Source: 20CM-2-65-7 sp963830455
Lineage (GTDB): Bacteria > Gemmatimonadota > Gemmatimonadetes > Gemmatimonadales > GWC2-71-9
NCBI GenBank assembly: GCA_963830455.1
Contig: CAWHMT010000002.1
Location: 124,001 to 188,000 of the forward strand
Length of the DNA stretch: 64,000 nt
Reading direction: 5' to 3'
Positions 35,153-45,479 of the stretch are shown here, piece after piece. The first letter of the stretch is position 1. Each line of letters starts with the position of its first letter. Below the pieces are notes generated by a model that had not been told where the DNA came from, made no database searches, and worked only from the letters and a program-made list of their open reading frames with translations. A program made the position numbers and the translations under genes.

Positions 35153-38100
35153 ATGCGGCGTCTCGCCCAGCTAGCCGGACTCGTCGTCACGCTCGTCGTA
35201 CCCCGAGTACATGCGCAGGCTCCTGCGTACACGTTCGGCGTTGCGCCGCTCGTGCCGCCGCGGAATGCCGCGCTGCTGCCGGGCGGCCGCCTTGGCGCGC
35301 GTGTGCCGCCCGCGCTCGTCGCCCGCGCGTGGGTCGACGCCGTGCACGCGGGCCGGCGGCCGCTCTGGGCCGACGTGACGGCGGTCGCGGCGGCACGCCC
35401 GCTGGCGCCGCCTCCCCCCCCTCCCAGTCCCACGTTCGAAGGGGCGGCGCAACCCAATCGCGGCGTCCTCGGCTACGCCGACATCGGCATGCAGCTGAAT
35501 CTCCGGTTCGAGCTGAAGGCGGATCAGTTCCGCAACCTGAGCTGCACGTCGCAGGAACGGCTGCTCGCGCTGTCGGGCTGTACGGCCGGATTCCCGACGA
35601 TTACGCCCAAGCCGCAGTACCAGATCCGCAGCGCCGGGGTCGTCGGCCAGCGGCTACACCTCGACGTCGATTTCGACAGCGAGCGCGAATTCGACGCCAA
35701 CAACAACCTGCACGTCTGGTACGAGGGCCTGGAGGACGAGATCCTGCGGCGGGTCGAGGCCGGCAACGTGACGTTCCAGGCGCCGCCCTCGCGCTTCATC
35801 ACCGCCGCGGTGCCCGCGAACAACTTCGGCGTGCAGGCGATCGCCCAGCTTGGCCCCGTGGAGTTGCGCGGCATCCTGGCGCAGCAAAAGGGCAACGTGG
35901 TGAAGGATCGCTTTTATTCGGTGGGCGACGTGACCCGCCAGCCGATCGACCGCGAAGCGCGCGACCTCGACTACGAGCCGGGCCGGTTCTTCTTCGTCAT
36001 CGATCCCGCGGCGCTGCCGGGATATCCCGCGATCGACATCCTGCAGCTCGATCAGACCACCCGGCCCGATTCGCTCACGGTGGGGGCGCTGCGCGTGTTC
36101 CGGCGGCGCGCGATCGCCCCGGGGTCGTCCGGCAATCAGAACGTCGGCGGCGTGCGCGCCGTCGCGTGCGCCCCCGGGGCGAGCGCGGTGGATTGCTCGG
36201 CGCAGCGCGAAGGCCCGTTCGAGTGGGAGATCCTGCAGGAAGGCAAGGACTACTACGTCGATCCGAGCGGCACCTGGTTCGCGCTCGCCAACCGGCTCGA
36301 TCAGACCGACTACCTCGCGATTTCGTACATCACCGCGAGCCAGGCCGATACCATCGGCACCTTTCCCGTCGACGCGAGTCCCGACACGACCGTCGTGGAT
36401 ACGCTGCGCCTCGTATACGATCCCAAGCCGGCCGTGAACGTGGCGTCGCCCTCATTCCGCTTCGAGATTCGCAGCGCCTATCGCGTGGGCGGGCGCGAAA
36501 TCGAGCGCACCAGCATGGAGCTGACGCTCACCGTGAACCAGCGCGAGCGCTCGACCGCGGGCGACACCTATCTCGAGCGCCTCGGCATCGCGCTGGAAAA
36601 CGATCCGACCCGGTTCGATCAATACAACCGGCTGTTCCCCCGGGCGCGCGATCCGAATCAAGGCGATCCCGTGCGGGACCTGTTCGTGGTCTTCCCCCAC
36701 CTGGCGCCGTTCGGCGACAGCGCCGTGCTCGTCGCCGGCGAGCGCAACGACTCCCTGTACCGCACGCCGCGCATCTATCTCGCCACGCAGGGACCGCCCT
36801 CGGTGTTCGCGCTGCTGATGCACGTGGAGGCCGCGGCCTCCGCGGACCGCACCCTGCTGTCGTTGAACAGCTTCCAGATCCGCGAAGGGAGCGAGCACAT
36901 CTACGTCCGGAACACGCTGCTGCAGCGCGACATCGATTACACGATCGATTACACGACGGGGCAGGTGCAATTCAAGAATCCCGACGCGCTGTTCCAGGGC
37001 ACCGCGCAGGTCCGGGCGCAATTCGAGGAGCGCGCCGCCTTCGCGATCGCGCCGACCACGACCTACGGACTCTCGGCGCGCTACGATCTGGGGGCGGTGG
37101 GGCAGGTCAACGTGATGGGGATCTTCCAGAACGAGCAGAGCAGCTTCAGCCGGCCGCCGCTCGGATTCGAGCCCTCTTCGGGATTCATCGGCGGCATCTC
37201 GACGCAGCTGCGGTTCCAGCCGGCGTGGATCACGCGTGCGATGGATGCGCTGCCCGGCGTGCGCACGACCACGCCGTCGGCGCTGAGCGTGAACGCCGAG
37301 CTGGCAGTCTCGAAGCCCTCGCCCAACAACTTCGGCCAGGCGTACATCGAGGAGTTCGAGGGCGGCGTGACGCGGTCCATCCCGCTGGCCGACAACGCGT
37401 GGCACTGGGCCAGTATTCCAACGTCGGTCCGCGGCGTCGAGGCGCTCGGATTCACGAGCTTCGACACCACCCAGGCCGCGTTTCTCACCTGGCAGAGCCT
37501 GCCGTACAACCTGCGGAATGGCCAATACGTCCCGATCCAGTTTCTGCCGACCGAAATCGACCCCACGCTGCGCACGGTCGGCCAGGCGCAGGCGGCCGAG
37601 CCCGTGCTGTGGCTGATGCTGAAACCGGACACGGTGCTCGGCCTGGCGAATAACACGCCGGGCTCGCCGTCGTTCGGGTTGCCCAACTGGGTGCGGCCCC
37701 ATCAGGACGGACCGCGCTGGCGCTCGATTACGCAGACGCTCTCGGCGACCGGCGTCGATCTGTCACGCGTCGAGTTTCTCGAGTTCTGGGTGTGGGAGGA
37801 TCCCGACCGGGTCGCCCGCGCCAACCAGACGACCGTGTTGTTCGACTTCGGCGGCGTGTTCGAGGAGGCGTTCGCCCTCGTGCCCACCTCGTTCACGGTC
37901 AGTGCCGAGGGCGATACCACCTATTTCGGCGCGCGACGCCCGGGCATCGGCCGGCTGGACACCGAGCGCGATCCGGTGACGCAGACCTGGAGCGCGTCGC
38001 TGGACGACGAAGGCATTCTGTCCGATCGCGTCGACAGCATTTTCAATTCCGGGACCAGCACGATCGACACGCTGCCGCTGTGCTCCGCCACCGAGAACGG

Positions 38101-41100
38101 GCAGCTCGTTCCCTATGCGTTCGGCGATATCCGGTCCCGCTGCGGGCGCCACAACAACGCCGTCGACACGGAGGATCAGGACGGCGACTTCGCGCTCGAC
38201 AGCGTGACCGGTGCGCGCACGTCCGAAAGCTTCGTGCGCTACGTGTTCCCGATCGGCGACGAGCGCTACTTCGTGCGCGAGGGCGGGGGCTTCGCGGGGG
38301 CCCGCTGGCGCTTGTACCGCATTCCATTCCGCACCGACACGCTGCAGATCGGCCCGTCGCAGCTGCGCCAGGTGCAGTCGCTGCGCATGACGATCGTCGC
38401 GCCGTCCGGTGGCACGGGGCAGCCCGACCCGCAGGTGTATTTCGCGCTGTCGCGCGTCCGGCTGATCGGCAGCTCCTGGGTGAAGCGCGCCGACACGCCG
38501 CTGCCCGGCATCGGCGGCGAGCGGGGCACGGGGAGCGGCGAGGTGATCGCGTCGGTCGTGAGCACCGAAAACCGCGATCTCGGGTACGTGCCGCCGCCCG
38601 GCGTCTTCGATGAGGCGGGCCGCCGGGATGCCAGCTTCCAGCTCACGTCGTCGGAAATCAACGAGCGCTCGCTGCGGCTGCTCGCGCGCGGGCTCGATCG
38701 CGGCCAGCGGGCCGAGGCGTACCTCCGGTTCACCACCGAAGGCGACAAGAATTTCCTGAAGTACCGCACCTTGCGCGTGTGGGCGCGCGGCCGCGGTGCG
38801 GGGTGGGAGGACGGTGACCTCGAGTTCTTCATCAAGGCGGGGAAGGACCAGGACAACTTCTACATGTATCACACCCCCGCGCGCACGGTGTCGTGGGAGC
38901 CCGAGGTCGCGGTGCAGCTCGAGCGCTGGCTCGTGCTGCGGGCGCAGATCGAGCAGGCGTGGCTCGCCGGCGACACCGCGCAAGTGTACGCCGGCTGTCC
39001 CGACTCGACGCTGGTGCCGCCCGATGGCGCGTTCATCATGTGCGACGGGCCATACATCGTGCACATCCGCGATCCGGGGAGCGCGCCGCCCAACCTCGCG
39101 CGCGTCCAGGAGATGGCCGCCGGGATGTGGCGCGTGCAGACCGGCGTGTTCGTGGATCAGGCGGAGCTGTGGGTCGACGATATCCGGCTGGGCGACGTGG
39201 TGCGCGAGACCGGCAGCGCGGGCGCGCTGGATGTGGCGATCGCCGCGGCCGACGTCGGCGACCTCGCGATCAGTCTCTTCCGCCGCGACGGGCAATTCCG
39301 CCAGCTGACCGACGACCCGTCGTACGTCACGACCAGCGCGGCGAACGTCAGCGGCACGCTGCGGCTCGACCGGTTTCTGCCGGAGCGCTGGGCGGTGTCG
39401 GTGCCGGTGTCGTTCCAGCGGATCGTGAGCGCGAGCGATCCGTTCTACCTGGATCAGACGGACATCCGGGCGGACGCGCTGCCAGGCGTGCGCACGCCGC
39501 GCTCGAGCGCCTCGAACTATTCGTTCGCGGCCCGGCGTGTGCGGTTCTCGAGCCGCGGCCCGGCGCGCTGGCTGCTGGACCCCGTCTCGGTCTCCGGCTC
39601 GTACACGACGGGGGATTCGCGCTCCACCCTGTCCCGCGCCACCGCATCCAGTTACGCGATGAATTTCGGCTATGATTTTGCGCCGAACCCCGCGGTGGTG
39701 CGGCTGGGGGGGATGTCGCTGCGGCTCAATCCGTCGCGCGTCCGGTTTCGCTCGGGATGGACGGGCAGCGACGCGGAGCGATTCACGTTCGTCGTGCCGG
39801 TCGCGCTGCCGGGTGATACCGCGCGCCCCGCGATTTCGCAGACGCGCTACTGGTTGAATTCCGCCGGGGTCCAGCTTGCCCCGGTCACCGGCATGCAGAT
39901 GGGTCTGGATGCCGTCTCCACGCGCGACCTGCGCGATTACGGCGATTCGACCACGATGGGCCGTGTGATCCGGGAGCAAAGCGCCACCCTGTTCGGCGCG
40001 GACATTGGCATCGAAACGCAGCGCCTGCTGAGTACCAACCTGTCGGTGACCCCGCGGCTGGTCGCGATCCGGCCGCGCGCGTCGATCACGACCACGTTCG
40101 CCATGACGCGCGACCCAAACGCGCGCGAGCCCGTGCGCGCAGAGGGCGACAGCGCCGGCGCGTTCCACGTTCCCGCGGCCTACAGCAATCAGCGCCGCGT
40201 CGAAGCGGGTGCGCAGTTCGACATCGGGCGGATGGCGCGCGGCGTCTTTGGCGACTCCGCGGCGTTGGCCGGCCTGCTGGCGCGGATCACCGGGATCGAT
40301 CTGTCCTACAGCACGCAGCACGGATCGACCTTCGGCCGCGCGGCCGAGGCGCCGCCGGCGAGCTACCAGTTCGCGCTCGGCGGCCTCGGAGCGTTCCGGG
40401 AGGTCGACGGCCTGCTCGCAGCGTCGGCCACACAGAGCGCGACGCTGGCGACGAGCGGTGCCGCGGTGTTGCCGCTGGGCCTGCGCGCCAACGCCTCCTA
40501 TCGCCGCAGCAGCGGCGTCGGGTGGATGCTCCGGTCCGACTCGCAGGTACCGCTGCGCAGCAACGTAGTGGAGTGGCCCAGCGGATCGCTCACGTGGGCC
40601 ATCACGCCGTCGCGGCGGAACCTCGGGCGCCTGCTCACCACGATCAGCGCGCGCGCCGGCTACCGCGAGGCCGAGTCGGTCATCGAGCAGCCCTCGTTCG
40701 GCGCGCCGACCGGCGGCGTTACGCTGACGACGACGCACGAGCGCGTATTTACGCCGTCGGCGTCCCTCGGCTGGATCGGCGGGGTGTTCACGAGCCTCGA
40801 CGTGTCGCGCGGCACGGCCGACCGCGTCAACGCGGGAAACCTGTTCCGCACCGTCCGCAACACGCAGAACGGGACGCTGGCGTTCTCGTTCCGCCCGCCG
40901 TGGCAGGGGCGGTTGCGCTCTCTCATCCGCACCACCGCGGGGTATACCGTTGCCAGCAACACGACCTGCCTGCGCCGCACGGGGACCCAAACTTGCGTGC
41001 CGTACGTGGACAGCAGGCAGACGCAAGCTCAGCTTACGTTGGACACGAATTTGCCCAGTAACATGAGCGCGGGATTGCAGATGTCCTACGTCCTGAATGA

Positions 41101-41185
41101 AGAGCGGCAGTCGAACCGCAAGATCGCACAGTTTGGCGTGACCGCGTTTGTACAACTATCCACCAGTGTGGGGCAGCTACGATGA
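35153..41185 (+). CDS. sprA: SprA/Sov-family giant outer-membrane protein
   Basis: 2010 residues. Signal peptide MRRLAQLAGL... ends VHA|QAPA, so Gln22 is the mature N-terminus. SprA-family segments in order: FELKADQFRN, LHLDVDFDSEREFDANNNL, IDREARDLDYEPGRFFFVID, VEFLEFWVWEDPDR (about 873-886), EDQDGDFALD (about 1007), KYRTLRVWARGRG with KAGKDQDNFYMYHTP (about 1223-1241), then a long C-terminal barrel rich in alternating residues. SprA/Sov is the 36-strand translocon of type IX secretion in Bacteroidetes. Family membership is clear; that it exports proteins in this organism is inference. The ATG at 35153 was chosen for the signal peptide; the open frame extends upstream to 34697 antisense to lptF. 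It shares ATGA with the next gene. Confidence 0.85.
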   Translation: MRRLAQLAGLVVTLVVPRVHAQAPAYTFGVAPLVPPRNAALLPGGRLGARVPPALVARAWVDAVHAGRRPLWADVTAVAAARPLAPPPPPPSPTFEGAAQPNRGVLGYADIGMQLNLRFELKADQFRNLSCTSQERLLALSGCTAGFPTITPKPQYQIRSAGVVGQRLHLDVDFDSEREFDANNNLHVWYEGLEDEILRRVEAGNVTFQAPPSRFITAAVPANNFGVQAIAQLGPVELRGILAQQKGNVVKDRFYSVGDVTRQPIDREARDLDYEPGRFFFVIDPAALPGYPAIDILQLDQTTRPDSLTVGALRVFRRRAIAPGSSGNQNVGGVRAVACAPGASAVDCSAQREGPFEWEILQEGKDYYVDPSGTWFALANRLDQTDYLAISYITASQADTIGTFPVDASPDTTVVDTLRLVYDPKPAVNVASPSFRFEIRSAYRVGGREIERTSMELTLTVNQRERSTAGDTYLERLGIALENDPTRFDQYNRLFPRARDPNQGDPVRDLFVVFPHLAPFGDSAVLVAGERNDSLYRTPRIYLATQGPPSVFALLMHVEAAASADRTLLSLNSFQIREGSEHIYVRNTLLQRDIDYTIDYTTGQVQFKNPDALFQGTAQVRAQFEERAAFAIAPTTTYGLSARYDLGAVGQVNVMGIFQNEQSSFSRPPLGFEPSSGFIGGISTQLRFQPAWITRAMDALPGVRTTTPSALSVNAELAVSKPSPNNFGQAYIEEFEGGVTRSIPLADNAWHWASIPTSVRGVEALGFTSFDTTQAAFLTWQSLPYNLRNGQYVPIQFLPTEIDPTLRTVGQAQAAEPVLWLMLKPDTVLGLANNTPGSPSFGLPNWVRPHQDGPRWRSITQTLSATGVDLSRVEFLEFWVWEDPDRVARANQTTVLFDFGGVFEEAFALVPTSFTVSAEGDTTYFGARRPGIGRLDTERDPVTQTWSASLDDEGILSDRVDSIFNSGTSTIDTLPLCSATENGQLVPYAFGDIRSRCGRHNNAVDTEDQDGDFALDSVTGARTSESFVRYVFPIGDERYFVREGGGFAGARWRLYRIPFRTDTLQIGPSQLRQVQSLRMTIVAPSGGTGQPDPQVYFALSRVRLIGSSWVKRADTPLPGIGGERGTGSGEVIASVVSTENRDLGYVPPPGVFDEAGRRDASFQLTSSEINERSLRLLARGLDRGQRAEAYLRFTTEGDKNFLKYRTLRVWARGRGAGWEDGDLEFFIKAGKDQDNFYMYHTPARTVSWEPEVAVQLERWLVLRAQIEQAWLAGDTAQVYAGCPDSTLVPPDGAFIMCDGPYIVHIRDPGSAPPNLARVQEMAAGMWRVQTGVFVDQAELWVDDIRLGDVVRETGSAGALDVAIAAADVGDLAISLFRRDGQFRQLTDDPSYVTTSAANVSGTLRLDRFLPERWAVSVPVSFQRIVSASDPFYLDQTDIRADALPGVRTPRSSASNYSFAARRVRFSSRGPARWLLDPVSVSGSYTTGDSRSTLSRATASSYAMNFGYDFAPNPAVVRLGGMSLRLNPSRVRFRSGWTGSDAERFTFVVPVALPGDTARPAISQTRYWLNSAGVQLAPVTGMQMGLDAVSTRDLRDYGDSTTMGRVIREQSATLFGADIGIETQRLLSTNLSVTPRLVAIRPRASITTTFAMTRDPNAREPVRAEGDSAGAFHVPAAYSNQRRVEAGAQFDIGRMARGVFGDSAALAGLLARITGIDLSYSTQHGSTFGRAAEAPPASYQFALGGLGAFREVDGLLAASATQSATLATSGAAVLPLGLRANASYRRSSGVGWMLRSDSQVPLRSNVVEWPSGSLTWAITPSRRNLGRLLTTISARAGYREAESVIEQPSFGAPTGGVTLTTTHERVFTPSASLGWIGGVFTSLDVSRGTADRVNAGNLFRTVRNTQNGTLAFSFRPPWQGRLRSLIRTTAGYTVASNTTCLRRTGTQTCVPYVDSRQTQAQLTLDTNLPSNMSAGLQMSYVLNEERQSNRKIAQFGVTAFVQLSTSVGQLR

Positions 41186-42114
41186 AATCGTTCGTCGTGT
41201 GTCGTGCGTCGTGCGTTGCGCTCGTGCTCGCGCTCGGATGCCAGGCGCGGGCCGGCGGCGGGGGGGCGGGCGGATCGTCGAACGCAGTCGAGTTCAACGG
41301 CCCGAGCGCGCTCAAGTACGTCGAGCAGCAGCTGGCGTTCGGACCGCGCGTGCCCAACACACCCGCTCACAAACAGACCGGCGACTGGCTCCTCAGCGCG
41401 CTACGCGCCCGAGCGGACACGGTGGTGGTCCAGGACTTTCAAAACCGCACCACCAAGGGCCAGACGCTGAGGCTGCGCAACTTCTTTGCGCGGTTCCGCC
41501 CGCAGGCAACTGACAGAATCCTGCTGGTGGCCCACTGGGATACCCGGCCGTTCGCCGACAAAAGCGCGAATCTTGGGCAGCAGCGCCTGCCGGTGCCCGG
41601 CGCGAATGACGGCGCATCCGGCGTGGCGGTGCTGCTCGGGGTCGCCGACGCGCTGAAGGCCAAGCCGCCGGCGATCGGCGTTGACCTGTTGTTCGTCGAC
41701 GGGGAAGACTACGGTGACTTCGCGGATTCGACCGAGACCCTCATCGGATCACGCTACTTCGCCAAGCACTTGCCCCCGGGCTACACCACGTTGTTCGCCG
41801 TGCTGTTGGACATGGTGGGGGACAAGGATTTGCAGTTTCTGCAGGAGGGCTACTCCGTCCAGAACGCCCCCGAGGTCGTCCAGCGCGTCTGGCAGACGGC
41901 TGATCGACTCGGCTACGGCAGTGTCTTCGTGAAGCGCGTCACACAAGCGCTCACCGACGACCACGTCCCTCTGCAGCAGGCGGGGATCCGCGCCATCGAC
42001 GTCATCGATTTCGATTTCCCGTATCACCACACGACTGAGGACACACTCGACAAGGTCAGCGCTGAGAGCTTGCAGATTGTCGGTAACGTGGCCGTTGCTT
42101 TGATACGACAGTAA
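41182..42114 (+). CDS. M28-family glutaminyl-cyclase-like lipoprotein
   Basis: 310 residues with a lipobox LALGC (Cys20), hence a lipoprotein. The M28 metal ligands are His118/Asp120 (LLVAHWDTRP), Asp143 (GANDGASGVAVLLG), Glu175 (VDGEDYG), Asp210 (LLDMVGDKD) and His282/283 (DFPYHHTTEDT). The segment LTDDHVPLQQAGI matches the DDHxPF block of glutaminyl-peptide cyclotransferases better than aminopeptidases, which favours conversion of N-terminal Gln to pyroglutamate. The start overlaps the sprA stop (ATGA), so it is coupled to the putative translocon. Many exported proteins in this window begin with Gln after cleavage, which fits. Confidence 0.82.
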   Translation: MKSFVVCRASCVALVLALGCQARAGGGGAGGSSNAVEFNGPSALKYVEQQLAFGPRVPNTPAHKQTGDWLLSALRARADTVVVQDFQNRTTKGQTLRLRNFFARFRPQATDRILLVAHWDTRPFADKSANLGQQRLPVPGANDGASGVAVLLGVADALKAKPPAIGVDLLFVDGEDYGDFADSTETLIGSRYFAKHLPPGYTTLFAVLLDMVGDKDLQFLQEGYSVQNAPEVVQRVWQTADRLGYGSVFVKRVTQALTDDHVPLQQAGIRAIDVIDFDFPYHHTTEDTLDKVSAESLQIVGNVAVALIRQ

Positions 42115-42139
42115 CCCGCCCACGCCGCATGTTGGCGGC

Positions 42140-42550
42140 ATGGACGATCGTCGCGCCGCCCTCTTGCTTGCGGGTCTGGCTCTAGCTGGCGCCGGAGTTC
42201 GTTATGCGCTGTCGCCTTCTCCAGGCACACCGCCCGGCGACATTCGACTCCAAACGAGCAACGCGATTCGACCGGGTGGTCTTCAAGAGACTGCACGCCG
42301 CGCGGCACAACTTTCCCGTCCATTGCTGCCGGGTGATCGCATCGACCTGGATAGAGCCGATGTGAGCGAAATCACACGGCTACCGCGGGTTGGTCCCGCC
42401 CTGGCGCAACGAATCGTCGCATGGCGCGACGCGCACGGGGCGTTCGGGAGTCTCAGCCGCCTCGATAGCGTTTCGGGTGTGGGGCCCGTGCTACTCAAAG
42501 CAATCCAACCATTTGTGTCTTTTTCAGGCATTCCGGCACCAAAACCTTGA
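42140..42550 (+). CDS. ComEA-type helix-hairpin-helix protein
   Basis: 136 residues: an N-terminal hydrophobic anchor (AALLLAGLALAGAGVRYAL), a short linker, then a double helix-hairpin-helix domain (ADVSEITRLPRVGPALAQRI and SLSRLDSVSGVGPVLLKAI). This is the layout of ComEA, the periplasmic DNA-binding protein of natural transformation. Its position just ahead of pilB supports a competence role, but HhH proteins of this size also have other functions. Note that its last third overlaps an upstream extension of the pilB frame that I do not regard as coding. Confidence 0.78.
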   Translation: MDDRRAALLLAGLALAGAGVRYALSPSPGTPPGDIRLQTSNAIRPGGLQETARRAAQLSRPLLPGDRIDLDRADVSEITRLPRVGPALAQRIVAWRDAHGAFGSLSRLDSVSGVGPVLLKAIQPFVSFSGIPAPKP

Positions 42551-42596
42551 ATTTGCTGGGGCCGACTCACATGTTAGTCCCCTCAAATTCAACGAG

Positions 42597-44306
42597 TTGC
42601 ATACGGCGAGCGTCGCACTAACCCAGGACAAGCTCGGTGAGATCCTCGTCCGCGAGGGTCTGATCACCCATGAACAGCTCAGGAAGGCGCTCTTGGAGCA
42701 GAAAAACTCCGGGATGCGCCTGGGTTATACGCTGGTCAAGCTGGGCTTTATCGAGGAAACCGAGGTCAGCAAGATGCTGGCCCGGCAGTACCGCATGCCG
42801 GCGGTGGATTTGTCGCGCTTTGAGGTCGACGCGAAGATCCTGAAGCTCATCCCCCCCGAGATCGCCACCAAGCACACCGTCCTGCCCCTGAAGCGGGAGG
42901 GGCGCACGCTCACGGTGGCCATCGCCGACCCGAACAACGTCGCGGCCATCGAGGACATCAAGTTCATCACGCGCTGCGACGTGTTCCCCGTGATCGCGGG
43001 CGAGTACACCCTGCGCAACGCCATCGATCGCTATTACCAGCAGTCCGACGCGCAGCTGCAGAGCCTGCTCAAGAGCGTGGAGCAGGAAGAGGATTTGGAG
43101 GTCGTCGAGGATCAGGAAGACGAGGACGTGAAGGCGCAGGACCTCGCCGACGACGCTCCGGTCGTGAAGCTGATCAACGGCCTGCTCACCGACGCGGTGA
43201 AGCGCGGCGCCTCCGACATTCACATCGAGCCGTTCGAGCACGAGATGCGCGTGCGCTACCGGGTGGACGGCGCGCTGCAGGAAGTGATGAAGCCGCCGGT
43301 GAAGATGCGCGCGGCCCTCACGTCGCGCGTGAAGATCATGGCGCAGCTCAACATCGCGGAGCGGCGCGTCCCCCAGGACGGCCGCATCAAGCTGAAGATG
43401 GGCGCGCGCGTCATCGACTTCCGCGTCTCGACGCTGCCGGTGCTGTTCGGCGAAAAGATCGTGCTCCGTATTCTCGACAAGGGCAACCTGACGCTCGACT
43501 TGAAGACATTCGGCTTCGAGCCGAGGTCGGAGGCCGATCTCCTGAAGGCCATCCTGAATCCGTACGGGATGGTGCTGGTGACGGGGCCCACAGGATCGGG
43601 CAAGACGACGACGCTATACTCGGCGCTCTCGCGGATCAACCAGATCGACGTCAACATCATGACCGCCGAGGATCCGGTCGAGTACAACCTGCTGGGCATC
43701 AATCAGGTGCTGGTGCGCAATGAAGTGGGGATGACGTTCGCGGCCGCGCTCAAGGCATTCCTGCGCCAGGACCCGAACATCATCATGGTGGGCGAGATCC
43801 GTGACCTCGAGACGGGCTCGATCGCGATCAAGGCGGCGCTCACGGGCCACCTCGTGCTGTCGACCCTGCACACCAACGACGCGCCCTCGACCATCACGCG
43901 TATGGTCGACATGGGAATCGAGCCGTTCAACGTGGCGAGCGCCGTCAACCTGATCGTGGCGCAGCGGCTGGTACGGCGGATCTGCAAGGAGTGCAAGCAG
44001 CAGCACGAGTACACGCCTGAAGAGATGCACGCGTTCGCCATCGACAAGAAGGAAGGCCCGTTCTTCAAGGGCGCGGGATGCGACACGTGCGCCGGCACGG
44101 GCTACCGCGGCCGCCAGGGACTCTACGAGGTGATGGCGCTGACAAGCCCGTTGCGCCGCGAGATCCTCAAGGGCGCCTCGACCGAGGAGCTACGTGAGCT
44201 GGCCGTCAAGGAAGGCATGTTGACGCTGCGCATGGACGGGATGCTGAAGGTCAAAAAGGGCATCACCACGCTCGAGGAAGTCGTCAAGGAAACCGCGGCC
44301 GGATAA
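42597..44306 (+). CDS. pilB: Type IV pilus assembly ATPase PilB
   Basis: Extension motor of the pilus, cytoplasmic. About 569 residues from the TTG at 42597, the only usable in-frame start before the conserved N1 domain (DKLGEILVREGLITHEQLRK); no ATG precedes it and the open frame reaches back to 42390 across comEA. MshEN domain, then Walker A GPTGSGKTT at about 329-337, Walker B with the Asp box IIMVGEIRDLETG, His box GHLVLSTLHTNDAPS, and the zinc cysteines CKEC (about 463) and CDTCAGTGYRGR. Full family length. The start codon is the main doubt. pilT follows after 12 bases. Confidence 0.92.
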   Translation: MHTASVALTQDKLGEILVREGLITHEQLRKALLEQKNSGMRLGYTLVKLGFIEETEVSKMLARQYRMPAVDLSRFEVDAKILKLIPPEIATKHTVLPLKREGRTLTVAIADPNNVAAIEDIKFITRCDVFPVIAGEYTLRNAIDRYYQQSDAQLQSLLKSVEQEEDLEVVEDQEDEDVKAQDLADDAPVVKLINGLLTDAVKRGASDIHIEPFEHEMRVRYRVDGALQEVMKPPVKMRAALTSRVKIMAQLNIAERRVPQDGRIKLKMGARVIDFRVSTLPVLFGEKIVLRILDKGNLTLDLKTFGFEPRSEADLLKAILNPYGMVLVTGPTGSGKTTTLYSALSRINQIDVNIMTAEDPVEYNLLGINQVLVRNEVGMTFAAALKAFLRQDPNIIMVGEIRDLETGSIAIKAALTGHLVLSTLHTNDAPSTITRMVDMGIEPFNVASAVNLIVAQRLVRRICKECKQQHEYTPEEMHAFAIDKKEGPFFKGAGCDTCAGTGYRGRQGLYEVMALTSPLRREILKGASTEELRELAVKEGMLTLRMDGMLKVKKGITTLEEVVKETAAG

Positions 44307-44318
44307 GGAGAAGGGCGT

Positions 44319-45458
44319 ATGCCAATCAACCTCCGAGCGCTGCTCGAGGAAATGATCGAGAAGGATGCGTCCGACCTCCACCTGGTGGCGGGCGAGCGCC
44401 CGAAAATCCGCGTGGACGGCGACATCGTGAATGCGTCCAGCGACGAAGTCCTCACCCCCAAGGACACGCTGTCGCTTGCCTACTCCGTGCTGACCGAGAA
44501 TCAGAAAAAGCGCTTCGAGACCGAAAACGAGCTCGACTTCTCCTTCGGCATTCAGAACCTCGCCCGCTTCCGCGGCAACGTCTTCAAGCAGCGCGGCTGC
44601 GTGTCGGTCGTCATCAGGCAGATTCCGTTCAACGTCAAGACGTTCCAGGAGTTGGGGCTCCCGCATGTCGTCGCGCAGCTCGCGGACCGGCCGCGCGGCC
44701 TCGTCCTGGTGACGGGACCGACCGGCTCGGGCAAGAGCACCACGCTCGCGGCGATGATCGACAAGATCAACAAGGAGCTCAAGGGTCACATCATCACGGT
44801 GGAAGACCCGATCGAGTTCATTCACCGCCATCAGGCGTGCATCGTCAACCAGCGCGAGGTGGGGACCGACACCAACAGCTTCCAGGCCGCCCTCAAGTAC
44901 GCGCTGCGCCAGGACCCGGACGTCGTGCTGGTCGGCGAAATGCGCGACCTCGAGACGATCCAGGCCGCGCTCACGATCGCGGAGACCGGCCACCTGGCGT
45001 TCGCCACGCTGCACACCAACTCGGCCGCCGAGTCTATCAACCGTATCATCGACGTCTTCCCCTCGCACCAGCAGTCCCAGGTGCGGGCGCAGCTCGCGTT
45101 CGTCCTCGAAGGCGTGCTGACGCAGACCCTGCTGCAGCGCGCCAAGGGACGCGGGCGCGTGATGGCGGCGGAGATCATGATCTGCACGCCCGCCATCCGC
45201 GCGCTGATCCGCGACGACAAGGTGCACCAGATCGAGTCGTCGATGCAGGCGGGCAAGAAGTTCGGGATGCAGACGTTGAACGATGCCCTGTATCAGCTGT
45301 ACATGGGGCGCGAAGTGACGAAAGACGAGTGCCTGCGCGTGACGTCGAAACCGAATGACTTCTTACGGTCGATCGGTGAAACGCCTGCGGACGACGGCCC
45401 ATCGGCGTCGGCCGCGCCCCCGCAGGCTGGTCCACCCAAAGTCGCCGTGCGGCGGTAG
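44319..45458 (+). CDS. pilT: Type IV pilus retraction ATPase PilT
   Basis: 379 residues; powers retraction, twitching and DNA uptake. Walker A GPTGSGKST at 133-141, Asp box VVLVGEMRDLETI, His box TGHLAFATLHTNSAAESI and the C-terminal AIRALIRDDKVHQIESSMQA match PilT, and the zinc-cysteine pair of PilB is absent. Ribosome site AAGGAGAAGG lies before the ATG. The last ~35 residues are Pro/Ala-rich and variable. Confidence 0.95.
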   Translation: MPINLRALLEEMIEKDASDLHLVAGERPKIRVDGDIVNASSDEVLTPKDTLSLAYSVLTENQKKRFETENELDFSFGIQNLARFRGNVFKQRGCVSVVIRQIPFNVKTFQELGLPHVVAQLADRPRGLVLVTGPTGSGKSTTLAAMIDKINKELKGHIITVEDPIEFIHRHQACIVNQREVGTDTNSFQAALKYALRQDPDVVLVGEMRDLETIQAALTIAETGHLAFATLHTNSAAESINRIIDVFPSHQQSQVRAQLAFVLEGVLTQTLLQRAKGRGRVMAAEIMICTPAIRALIRDDKVHQIESSMQAGKKFGMQTLNDALYQLYMGREVTKDECLRVTSKPNDFLRSIGETPADDGPSASAAPPQAGPPKVAVRR

Positions 45459-45479
45459 CCGTGGCCAAGGGAGCTTGAT

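Noticed and set aside
37763..41155. Minus-strand open frame of 1130 codons antisense to sprA
   Set aside because: Composition is Arg/His/Glu/Ala-rich with no motif or fold; it is the expected shadow of a high-GC gene.
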